From: Ctenosaura bakeri
Lineage: Eukaryota > Chordata > Lepidosauria > Squamata > Iguanidae
Direction: 5' to 3'
Assembly (NCBI GenBank): GCA_948474755.1
Contig: CAOLHI010000391.1
Location: 372,001 to 436,000, forward strand
DNA length: 64,000 bases
Part shown: positions 58,801 through 64,000 of the stretch, piece by piece
Layout of the letters: every line of letters starts with the position of its first letter
Position numbering within the stretch: position 1 is the stretch's first letter
Position numbers and translations under genes: made by a program
The notes under the pieces: generated by a model
Database searches by the model: none
What the model was told of the DNA's origin: nothing
What the model saw: only the letters and a program-made list of their open reading frames with translations

Positions 58801-60719
58801 TTCATTGGCCATAACCAGCACCTTGAATTGTCCCAATGAAGCTGTTTCAACAGGGGCATAATACAGTCTTGGCAACCTGCCCCACTTAATATTCTGGCTT
58901 CTGCTCCCTAGCCAGCTGAAGTTTCCAAACATTCCTCAAAGGCAGCCCCGAGTACAGCATGTTACAGTAGTCCAAAGGGGATGTAACTAAGGCATGCGAC
59001 CCAAATTTCAAAGCTGAATCCAGGAGTACACCCACATTGTGAGCATGAGTCTTCAGGAGAAGTGTAACTGCATTTAACACAGTCTGAATCTCTATTCCTT
59101 GATCTGCAATAAGTTTCAATTTGTTTGCCCTCATCCAGGCCATTACTGATGACAAACACTGGTTTAGGACCAGGATAGCTTCCATGGATTGGGATGGAAA
59201 GGGATAGTAGAGCTGGGTGTCATTCCGCATATTGATGGCACCGAACTCTACTACTACTTTCCACTCCAGTCCCATAAGCCTGCCCTGGTTCTAAAGCAGT
59301 GTCTGAATCCTGGAATGCAATCCAGAAGCATTCCGAAGTCAAAGATATCAATGGCCACCAAGGGGTCCAGGAGAATCAATTTGGAAATAAAATAACCTTG
59401 AAGAGCTACCCTAACTCCAGTAACTGGAGTTGCTGGCAACATCTCCATCAATACAACAATATCATAGTGCATCCATTTGCTTTACAACATAGAACTAGCT
59501 TTTGTATATTCACTTTCATATATTCAGAACTTTAATAAACACAGTTCATTTCTTTTCTATACCCTGACAAACTCAATAGAACTTTGAAAAATTATTCAGT
59601 TTTGCAAATTGAAATATGTGGCAATTTTTTTCTTTTTTTTTAAAAAAAAGAAGTCACTTGTCCTTTCACCAAGTGTTGACTCTTCCAGAAAGGAACCTGA
59701 TCATCTTTCCTGTGCAAATATGCATGAAATCTGAGTGACCGAGAAATCTGCAGTGTCTGATGTACATCAGTTGCCTTTTTGAATCTGCACACTATATGCA
59801 GTAGAAAGAGGAAAGCATGGGTAACTTATACATCTCTAGCTTTACTGCATGGATGGGTACAAAACTGGCTTCCTTTTGAGGCTGCTAAAGTAATCCAACA
59901 CAAGACAGAACAACATTCATATTTCTTCAGCATCATTAAAAACATCTGCTATAAATTTTTCTGTATACTGATGGGAATTTGGCATAGATGCATTATGTAC
60001 AAAAGGATTTCCAAACAATATTTGAATATAGGTATTAGAATTTGCAGAAGCATTGAATCTAACCAAATAGGCAGTCAGGTTCTTTAATCTGAGTCTTACC
60101 AACACATCTGGTCCCATCTTCACTTGAATGATATCCTCTGCTGCACATTAAAAGGTTCCTCTGGCATGTATAAGACCCAACGGTATTGATACAGTTGAAC
60201 CCAGCCTTACATGGCTCAGGAAGTGATGTACATTCATTAATGTCTATGGAAGAAATCATATATTAATGTATCAGTGTATCAGTATCAAATTAATCAGAGA
60301 CCCATCTTCCAGCTGTTGTTTCTTTTCTATTCATTTGGCTTTGATTTATTGTGCAATAAATCCCTGGCTGATGGGAATCTATTAAGCCAACATTTAGAAA
60401 TTTAACATTATGTAAATCCCATCTATAATTTTATTTTAATTGTATTTTTTATAAAAGGAAATGAGTTTTAGAGGAAGAAATTATTGGAACGTTAAAGGCT
60501 ATTAAGCATGATCAAATATGGGTAATATAAATGTATCAGCAGCTCATTTATCTGGAAATATATTGTTCAAGTTAAACTCACCGACACAATTACCCTCTGG
60601 ATCTTGTAAAAATCCGTCCATGCACCGTTGCTTTGATTCACAATAGAATGATCCTTTTGTGTTTTGACATACAAAGTTTATCTTGCAGCTGTGAGTTTTC
60701 CTTTCACATTCATCAATGT
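34454..60719 (-). CDS. FBLN2: Fibulin-2, C-terminal part (8 exons, 5' end outside window)
   Basis: Fibulin-2 is a secreted extracellular-matrix glycoprotein of elastic fibres and basement membranes. The coding join on the minus strand is 60719-60582, 60243-60100, 48402-48274, 47318-47193, 45756-45640, 45541-45413, 38971-38848, 34811-34454. Every junction has AG/GT, and the total of 1265 nt reads as one frame to a TGA at 34456-34454. The visible product is seven six-cysteine calcium-binding EGF modules, each beginning D-[IV]-[DN]-E-C and each carrying the C-x-N-x4-[FY]-x-C hydroxylation motif, followed by a fibulin-type C-terminal module. Introns between EGF exons are phase 1 (module-shuffling type); the last is phase 2. 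The order and wording of the modules ([39 protein letters not shown]) fit fibulin-2 better than fibulin-1. The N-domain, anaphylatoxin modules and first EGFs must lie beyond 64000. Family assignment is from recalled homologues, not a search. Confidence 0.9.
35793..35988 (+). repeat. tRNA-derived SINE in FBLN2 last intron
   Basis: GAGAGCCAGCATAGTGTAATGG, CCCACTGGGTGACCTTGGG, CCTTAGGGTTACTATAAGTC, CACAACAACAACAAC tail. One of the best preserved copies in the window. Confidence 0.88.
35989..37299. other. FBLN2 intron, nothing recognised
   Basis: Intronic AT-rich DNA without a recognised repeat or exon-like segment. Confidence 0.4.
37300..37365. mobile_element. hAT-like MITE remnant
   Basis: CCATCCAGATGTTCTTGGAC, GCATCTCC, AGTCTGTAGTG: a decayed copy of the ACTACAACTCC palindrome. 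Confidence 0.35.
37372..38390 (-). repeat. CR1 LINE 3' end, long copy
   Basis: On the minus strand it ends GATTCCTTCCAACTCTATGATTCTGTG, the CR1 terminus and octamer. The upstream kilobase matches the CR1 3' part (complement of CAGAGGCCATAGCACCCCAC, CTGGACATGTTCCAAGTTG, CTGACAGCCC). No frame is intact. Confidence 0.7.
38440..38580 (+). repeat. tRNA-derived SINE fragment (MIR-like layout)
   Basis: GGGTAGTGTGGGTCTGAGAG, CTTGGGCAAGTC, TCTAGCCTCATTTTATAAGC, TTATTGTGAAGGCT. Old and diverged; different 3' end from the ACA-tailed family. Confidence 0.4.
38848..38971 (-). CDS. FBLN2: FBLN2 exon G: last EGF module and linker
   Basis: 124 nt, entering in phase 1 and leaving in phase 2, acceptor CTCCCAG|AT and donor AT|GTAAGT. 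It encodes [12 protein letters not shown]..., [10 protein letters not shown] and FECPPNY. Only five of the EGF cysteines are in this exon; the sixth is supplied by the first codons of the final exon (MRC). NCS in the HNCS run is a possible N-glycosylation site. Confidence 0.9.
39085..39480 (-). mobile_element. Penelope-like element, inverted 5' RT segment
   Basis: The minus-strand translation gives the N-terminal part of a PLE reverse transcriptase: [12 protein letters not shown], then [24 protein letters not shown] (39480 down to about 39200). It then joins a PLE-like tail ending with CTAATAAAGGTATCACC (complement, near 39105). It abuts, head to head, the plus-strand continuation of the same enzyme at 39481. 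Confidence 0.75.
40453..40818. mobile_element. Tigger/pogo-like MITE inside the PLE
   Basis: 366 bp, ends CAGTGGCCCCTCCACTTTC and AAATGTGGAGGGAGGACTG, with TA at both flanks (40451-40452, 40819-40820). The CAGT-GGCCCTCC ends and TA duplication fit Tc1/mariner-pogo (Tigger). It interrupts PLE sequence on both sides. Confidence 0.75.
41230..41372. mobile_element. PIF/Harbinger-like MITE, short copy, inside the PLE
   Basis: 143 bp, ends GGCTATTTCCACACTAGCC and GCAGAAATGGCC, with long near-perfect inverted arms (GTGCTATTATTCCACTTTC / complement) around GGGGTTTGCAGTTTAGG. Flanked by AAT on both sides (41227-41229, 41373-41375). The PLE frame resumes after it. Confidence 0.8.
41905..42085 (+). repeat. 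tRNA-derived SINE, non-ACA tail
   Basis: GAGGTGTTGTTGGTAAAGTG, GGCTCCAGTTCCCACTAAGC, GTGATTTTGGGCCAG, then TTAAAGGGTTGTTATGAGG: a SINE with the TTGTTGTGAGGATAAAATGG-type 3' end. Older than the ACA-tailed copies. Confidence 0.55.
42086..44755. other. FBLN2 intron, nothing recognised
   Basis: 2.7 kb of AT-rich intron. Holds a perfect 20-bp palindrome AACAACAATTAATTGTTGTT at 43541-43560. No exon-like EGF pattern on either strand. Confidence 0.4.
44757..44990 (-). repeat. tRNA-derived SINE
   Basis: TTGTTGTTGTTGCTGC tail, TTTTCTTGGCAGGATTTATT, AGATCATCCACTGGGTTTCC, TTTGAACCCTGGTCTC (B box complement), CAGTGCTCAAACCACG (A box complement). Confidence 0.75.
45413..45541 (-). CDS. FBLN2: FBLN2 exon F: calcium-binding EGF module
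   Basis: 129 nt, phase 1 at both ends, acceptor TTCCAG|AT and donor G|GTAAGG. It encodes [17 protein letters not shown] with [10 protein letters not shown] and ends NGRTCR. Six cysteines. A 6.4-kb intron follows (38972-45412), carrying the rearranged Penelope-like element. Confidence 0.92.
45640..45756 (-). CDS. FBLN2: FBLN2 exon E: calcium-binding EGF module
   Basis: 117 nt, the shortest EGF exon here, phase 1 at both ends, acceptor TACAG|AT and donor G|GTATGC. It encodes [14 protein letters not shown] with [10 protein letters not shown] and [16 protein letters not shown]. The close spacing of cysteines 1 to 3 matches the equivalent fibulin-1/2 module. It lies only 98 bp upstream of exon F, the shortest intron in the window. 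Confidence 0.92.
46746..46846. repeat. 34-bp inverted repeat (hairpin) at PLE tail boundary
   Basis: The arm at 46746-46779 and the arm at 46813-46846 are complementary at 33 of 34 positions, separated by A-rich DNA (15 A from 46779) and a short spacer. The right arm lies within PLE-like tail sequence starting about 46795. Confidence 0.85.
46795..46990 (+). mobile_element. Penelope-like element tail
   Basis: Colinear with the tail of the PLE at 41545-41725: GGGCAAGGGTCATGATG, CTGCACCCAAAGAAGTAGG, CAAAGATCATGCAAAAATC, GTTAGTCTTAAAGATGCC. Only the 3' end is present. Confidence 0.7.
47193..47318 (-). CDS. FBLN2: FBLN2 exon D: calcium-binding EGF module
   Basis: 126 nt, phase 1 at both ends, acceptor GGCAG|AT and donor G|GTATCA. 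It encodes [17 protein letters not shown]..., hydroxylation motif [10 protein letters not shown], ending KHCE. Six cysteines are present. The donor lacks the usual +5 G (GTATCA), so it is the weakest donor of the set. Confidence 0.88.
47319..48273. other. FBLN2 intron, nothing recognised
   Basis: Short intron with a TATATATATATA run near 47883-47896 and no named repeat. Confidence 0.5.
48274..48402 (-). CDS. FBLN2: FBLN2 exon C: calcium-binding EGF module
   Basis: 129 nt, phase 1 at both ends, acceptor CTGCAG|AT and donor G|GTATGT. It encodes [18 protein letters not shown]..., hydroxylation motif [10 protein letters not shown], ending SRTCI. The CGEGQ-C-HNLPG run is characteristic of fibulin-2 as I recall it; fibulin-1 has a clearly different wording here. 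Confidence 0.9.
48403..49699. other. FBLN2 large intron, proximal part, nothing recognised
   Basis: No exon or named repeat seen. Confidence 0.4.
50201..51145 (+). pseudogene. L1 ORF1 with two stop codons
   Basis: A single frame of 315 codons from ATG at 50201 to TAG at 51145, broken only by TAA at 50378-50380 and TGA at 50741-50743. It has a heptad-rich N-terminal coiled-coil region ([23 protein letters not shown]), then the L1 RRM-like core ([19 protein letters not shown]) and the C-terminal domain ([23 protein letters not shown]), and a basic tail. This is the L1 ORF1p RNA-binding protein layout. No frameshift is seen. Confidence 0.8.
51234..52726 (+). pseudogene. L1 ORF2, APE endonuclease and start of RT, broken
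   Basis: ATG at 51234 reads [13 protein letters not shown]. Endonuclease motifs follow in order: [47 protein letters not shown] and [10 protein letters not shown]. The frame is broken by stops and at least one shift (a stop after GINS, another after KRGIL). After a degraded linker the RT N-terminal signature [10 protein letters not shown] appears at about 52631. The product ends by abutting the PLE fragment, so no catalytic RT domain survives. Confidence 0.8.
52727..52885 (-). mobile_element. Penelope-like element tail, reversed
   Basis: The minus strand reads GATGAAATGGGTCATAAAATC, TTAATCTTTAAGATGCCC and TTGGACTCTGCTG, the same tail wording as the plus copies at 41640-41725 and 46910-46990. 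It adjoins the broken L1 at 52726. Confidence 0.65.
53178..53356. repeat. Inverted repeat around about 120 bp
   Basis: CCACCTTTTAAGTGACACAA near 53182 is matched in reverse by TGTGTCACTTAAAAGGTAGG near 53329. Both arms extend into GC-rich flanks (AACACAGCCC / GGGAGGGGCTG). Possibly a fold-back element; no target duplication found. Confidence 0.6.
53357..54775. other. FBLN2 intron, nothing recognised with confidence
   Basis: AT-rich; an AATAAA near 53744 follows a sequence starting TGTTATGACC at 53399, but no LTR boundaries could be fixed. Confidence 0.35.
54776..55415 (+). repeat. CR1 LINE, 3' end
   Basis: GGATCTAGGAGTCTAAGAAG, then frame [20 protein letters not shown] (RT C-terminal), [20 protein letters not shown] and a 3' UTR ending in the ATTCTATGATTCCATG octamer repeat. 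Less decayed than 2361-3012. Confidence 0.9.
55416..56221. other. FBLN2 intron, nothing recognised
   Basis: No named repeat or exon. Confidence 0.4.
56222..56705. mobile_element. Tigger/pogo-like MITE
   Basis: GGCCCTCCACATTTGCTAGG at the left and TCAAACCTGCAAATACATAG near the right, with GTGCTGACTATA. GC-rich middle. The layout parallels 40453-40818 but the right end is decayed. Confidence 0.55.
56706..58139. other. FBLN2 intron, nothing recognised
   Basis: AT-rich; T8A8 run at 57357-57372. Confidence 0.4.
58140..59300 (-). repeat. L2-type LINE, RT end and 3' region, with nested SINE
   Basis: The minus frame 59275-58886 reads [13 protein letters not shown] (relic of the ADDT active-site region), [33 protein letters not shown] and [21 protein letters not shown], the ordered motifs of an L2/CR1-superfamily reverse transcriptase C-terminus. 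The 3' UTR extends to about 58140 with TTATTATTATTAATATCCCA. A SINE at 58592-58770 interrupts the 3' UTR. Confidence 0.8.
58592..58770 (-). repeat. tRNA-derived SINE nested in L2
   Basis: GTTGTGTGCCTTATAGTTAT, TTTCTGACTTACGGTGAACC, CCGAACCCAGGCC, CACTCAAACCACTACACCAT: reverse copy of the ACA-tailed SINE family. Confidence 0.75.
59301..60099. other. FBLN2 intron near exon B, nothing recognised
   Basis: T9A8 run at 59633-59649. No exon. Confidence 0.4.
60100..60243 (-). CDS. FBLN2: FBLN2 exon B: calcium-binding EGF module
   Basis: 144 nt, phase 1 at both ends, acceptor CCATAG|AC and donor G|GTAAGA. It encodes [12 protein letters not shown]... with [10 protein letters not shown] and ends GTRCV. 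The spacing between cysteines 4 and 5 (CQRNLLMC) is longer than in a standard EGF, as is usual for this module in fibulin-1 and -2. Downstream follows the largest intron of the window (48403-60099), which holds most of the LINE sequence. Confidence 0.9.
60582..60719 (-). CDS. FBLN2: FBLN2 exon A: calcium-binding EGF module
   Basis: First FBLN2 exon visible in the window, 138 nt, phase 1 at both ends. The acceptor AG is at 60721-60720 and the donor reads G|GTGAGT at 60581. It encodes DIDEC..., with six cysteines, the hydroxylation motif [10 protein letters not shown], and ends GNCV before the split codon. The preceding exon is not within the remaining 3.3 kb upstream. Only a 338-bp intron separates it from exon B. 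Confidence 0.9.
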
Positions 60720-60884
60720 CTTTAAAATAAGATTAAGAAGGCAATTAACTTAGATATTGCTTTTAAAAGTCTCCTGTAGTGGCTGAGGTCCTCTTGAATT
60801 TGTTCATGCATATATGTAAACTCCAAAAAAGCAGGTACACTTTTAGAGGGTGACTCTACCATGGGCTGCTACAATAATATACAC

Positions 60885-61078
60885 TTGGCTCTTCATATCT
60901 GTGGATCCTATAACCATGGATTCAACCAACCACGGCTTGAAAATATTAAAAACAAACAAATTTTGCCATTTTACATAAGGAACACTATTTTACTACACCA
61001 ATGTACATAATGGGATTTCAGCATCCACAAATTTTGGTGTCCTGGAACCAAACCCTATCAGATACATGTACTGGTGAT
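60885..61078. mobile_element. Tigger/pogo-like MITE
   Basis: TTGGCTCTTCATATCTGTGG, ATTCAACCAACCACGG, TTGCCATTTTACATAAGG, AATGGGATTTCAGCATCC, CCTGGAACCAAACCC. This wording is that of a Tigger-type MITE, known in mammals as MER2-like; target TA not resolved. Confidence 0.7.
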
Positions 61079-62799
61079 ATATTTTACAACAATATACAAT
61101 TCTTTTCAACAGTAATATTTGACTGGCTAACACAGCCCCACTGCGACTTTGTACACCTCTCTGCATTACAAGTATAAATGTGAAGGAAACATATGCACCC
61201 TATATTCTTTCCTAAATCCTTCAAAATTTGCTATGCCTCTTCATTCCATGTCAAAGAAGCTATGCTGAGGGTACTGAAAGAAACACAGATCAGACTTTCT
61301 ATTGTCAAACCATTAGTGTAACCCACTATAGTGTGAGCCTTGGTGAATGTGCAAGGGGAAACTTCTTGCATTAGTGGATGCAAATAAATGACAGCAGGTA
61401 ACCGTGGCCATGTATTGCATCTGCATGCCCCTGCCACTGCCATAGGAATCTGAGATCACCCTTCATGTAGCTCCAGTCAGTAGCTGGTTCTCTATAGTGC
61501 CACTTATTTATTCAATATCTGCCACTCAGGGGTCAGAAGATCCAAGGTACTATGGAAACTGTGGCTTAGGAAATTGTCTGTGCTTTGACCATCAGTCTCA
61601 TTCATGCCTTGGTTGTGATGACTCTGAGACACCAAAGAAATAGAGTCAGCTTCTGGCATGTTATATGATCCTGTGTAACTATGCCAGTGGGGCTTTCCAC
61701 TCCATTGGGATTGCATATGAGCTTGGCCACAACCAACTAGGAAGCTAAACATTCCATTTTTTTTTTAAAAAAAAGTAAAATCCATGGAAGCAGAAATCCA
61801 ATAACTGTGCTGTTAAATACAAGATCATCACATTTTATGATAATTTCATCATTCTCCAAATTGTGAAGTCTTTCTGCCAAGAAAAGGTGAAACATCCACA
61901 AGTTACAATTACCTCTAAGGAGATACACATACAAAACCATGGAAATGAAAGCAAATAATGAGGCATTACTTATTACAGGGATGCTTGAATTTTAGGCTGG
62001 GAGCCAGTCATAAATCTGAGGACTGCTCAGGCACCTGCTTTGTGATTTTAATATGCTAGACTTGAAATTAGCTAGCATATTACATGTGCCTGTGAAATGC
62101 TTTATAAATTACATGTTGCAAAACAATCCATGTATCACACTTTTCAAAGTATTTTCCAAGAAATAAGAGCTATATAGAAAGAGGTGACCCCTACAATCCA
62201 GAGACAGCCCTACTATTAGGAAGAGGTAGACAGCCAACTTATGCAGCAGATTTTGGATATCATAGAAGGATTAGTTATTTTGCTTGTATTATTGCATTTT
62301 CTTCCAGATAGGGAGGAGGATTTGCTGTTTCTGTGCACAAAGAACATGGCTTATTTTGAGTACTTAGGTGGGTTTGATGGGGTAGTCTGGCAGCTCTTCC
62401 TTTGGAAGCATAATGTCTTGACCCATCCTACTGCTATCTCACTCCAAGAGGTATCTCCATACATATTACATAGTTGATTTCTGTCTCTAAAGTTAAATTT
62501 TAACTTTGATTTTTTTAAAAAATAAAATAAAACTACCATATCAATCATCTGATCAAGCCACCATATGTAGAGTTTGCACAGGCCTCTCAAAAATCATACT
62601 GCAACTCTCTCATCTAAAATATGTTAGAATGTTGGCCAATTTCAAATTGAACGTACATTGTTGGATGATGTTTAAAAATGGTTGAAGAATTTAAAGGTCA
62701 ATATTTTGCATTAACAATCTACTCAGATCACTACCTTTTAATTAATTCTCTCCTTGACATCCCTAAAACTTAATTAATACTTTCTCCCCTTAGCATCCC
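61079..62799. other. FBLN2 upstream intron, nothing recognised
   Basis: AT-rich intron; T10A8 run at 61757-61774. No EGF exon pattern. Confidence 0.4.
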
Positions 62800-62802
62800 T
62801 AA

Positions 62803-62897
62803 GGCCATTTCCACACTAGACTGTTATAGTGCTATTATTCCACTTTCAACATCCTGGGGTTTACAGTTTAGGGAGAGGCCTTGAGGTGGAAATGGCC
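62803..62897. mobile_element. PIF/Harbinger-like MITE, deleted copy
   Basis: 95 bp, ends GGCCATTTCCACACTAGAC and GGTGGAAATGGCC, flanked by TAA (62800-62802, 62898-62900). It matches the left arm of 41230-41372 and has lost most of the right arm. Confidence 0.78.
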
Positions 62898-63566
62898 TAA
62901 GTCTGCAGCTGTGAAGGGCAAGAAAATATTCAAATTGGGAAAACGTAGATTTGAATATTTGGAAAAAATTCAGCCCACCATGGCACTACCTTTCTGTGGT
63001 GGTGAGATTGTGTGCTGCTGTCAAGGAAGAAGCTTTGCTGACCAGCAGTGCTGCTGGATCAGGTCTCCCATGTCAGATAAGGTGTTTTTTTCCCCTGAGG
63101 AGCCAGACTAAATATGCCAAACAGCTTCCTGGCAGCAGGAGGAGGAGGAGGTAACTCTGGTGGAGGATCTCTCAGGGACAATGACAGTGGGTTGCACAGT
63201 AAATCTCATTTCAATGTATTTTATCATGTAAACCCTTTGATGAGAACAAAAGGTTTATAGAATAAAATGAAAGAAGAGATAGTGTCAGAAGATGAGATTC
63301 TGAGGTCAGATGGCACTCATTGAGCTGCTGGGTTAATACTAGGACTCAAGTTGGACTTAAGTCACTTCAGTGACTTGACTCAGACTCGACTCAGTCATAA
63401 ATGATGCACTTACTCAACTTGAGACTTGTATATTTTTAATGACTGACTTGATGCCTTTGGTTCAGTAACATAACACATTCATCCAGAAAACTTATGACTT
63501 TGAACAACACCTCCATCTCTTTTTTCCTACTAGTCACATGGCGATCTCTCTCAAGCCCTAAATGTG

Positions 63567-63770
63567 GGTGCATTTCTCAGAGGGGAACAGCAAACAGTTT
63601 AGGCAATGGGCTTGAGGCAGGCTTGGGGTCTGCTTAGCAGCCTGTTCCTGCTGCATATTGGAGGAGCCTTCTAAAACGTTTCCTAAGAGTGAAAGACAAG
63701 ACTTGCCTCCAGAGTGCAGGGTGCATTTCTCAGAGGGGAACAGCAAATGTGTTAGGCAATGGGCTTGAGG
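63567..63770. repeat. Direct duplication of about 50 bp, 152 bp apart
   Basis: GGGTGCATTTCTCAGAGGGG...AACAGCAAA...TTAGGCAATGGGCTTGAGG at 63567-63616 recurs at 63719-63768 with a few changes in the middle. Confidence 0.8.
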
Positions 63771-63839
63771 AATAAGAATCCTTCTTTCTAAATCTTTTGC
63801 ATCTTCAGTAATGGGGAGTAAGATAGGATCCTATTCCCC

Positions 63840-63892
63840 ACTTCTAAAGCTGCAGATGGCAAAATTGCAAATGTGGAGAGCCGACTCTGCTT
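63840..63892. mobile_element. Tigger-like terminal fragment
   Basis: AAATTGCAAATGTGGAGAGC followed by CGACTCTG resembles the right end of the Tigger-like elements at 40453 and 56222. Confidence 0.35.
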
Positions 63893-64000
63893 AAATTGTT
63901 AAAACTGAATTAATTTCTCTCTATCCACTAATTCTGGAATTGTGGTTGGGGTATAAAGTTGGCTTCCAGACTTGAGACTTGACTTGAAAGTATCTTCAAG

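Noticed and set aside
34454..60719. Hemicentin-1/-2 as the identity of the EGF/fibulin gene
   Set aside because: Hemicentins also end in EGF modules and a fibulin module, but the C-terminal wording and the consecutive module order fit fibulin-2; fibulin-1 differs in several modules and in its C-terminus.
63465..63500. GGATGAATGTGTT on the minus strand resembling the start of another EGF exon
   Set aside because: Translation lacks the following cysteine pattern and there is no acceptor in frame.

Overview
The window looks like vertebrate nuclear DNA, most probably from a squamate reptile (lizard or snake). It is AT-rich and mostly non-coding. It holds GT-AG introns, tRNA-derived SINEs with ACA-rich tails, CR1, L2 and L1 LINEs, Penelope-like elements (PLEs), short DNA transposons and solo LTRs. 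That repeat mix fits squamates best; the species cannot be named from the sequence.

One host gene is recognisable: the 3' end of fibulin-2 (FBLN2) on the minus strand, 60719 down to 34454. Seven single-exon calcium-binding EGF modules are followed by the final exon with the fibulin-type C-terminal module and the stop codon. Eight exons (1265 nt, 420 complete codons plus the stop) join in one open frame with consensus splice sites. The 5' part of the gene lies beyond 64000. Introns run from 98 bp to about 11.7 kb, and the large ones are filled with transposons.

From 1 to about 33.9 kb the window is downstream intergenic DNA with no supported host gene. It carries four LTRs of one family (4616-5512, 12259-13141, 25866-26832, 29058-29970; two with clean 4-bp target duplications), a possible LTR of another kind near 20.4 kb, CR1 and L2 pieces, tRNA-SINEs, a 5'-truncated L1 with a perfect 16-bp target duplication (24973-25530), and DNA-transposon MITEs. 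In human the next gene downstream of FBLN2 is WNT7A; no exon of it is seen here.

Within FBLN2 the last intron holds a CR1 3' end. The next holds a rearranged PLE (39085-41725) carrying two MITE insertions. The intron between 48403 and 60099 holds the 5' part of an L1 with APE endonuclease and the start of RT, abutting a reversed PLE tail, then CR1, a Tigger-like element and an L2 with a nested SINE. The region beyond 60719 is intron.

No new biological system is convincingly present. The most useful signals are the LTR family, a TIR element family with 3-bp target duplications (PIF/Harbinger-like), the PLE rearrangements including a 34-bp inverted repeat at one tail, and several unclassified dispersed repeats.
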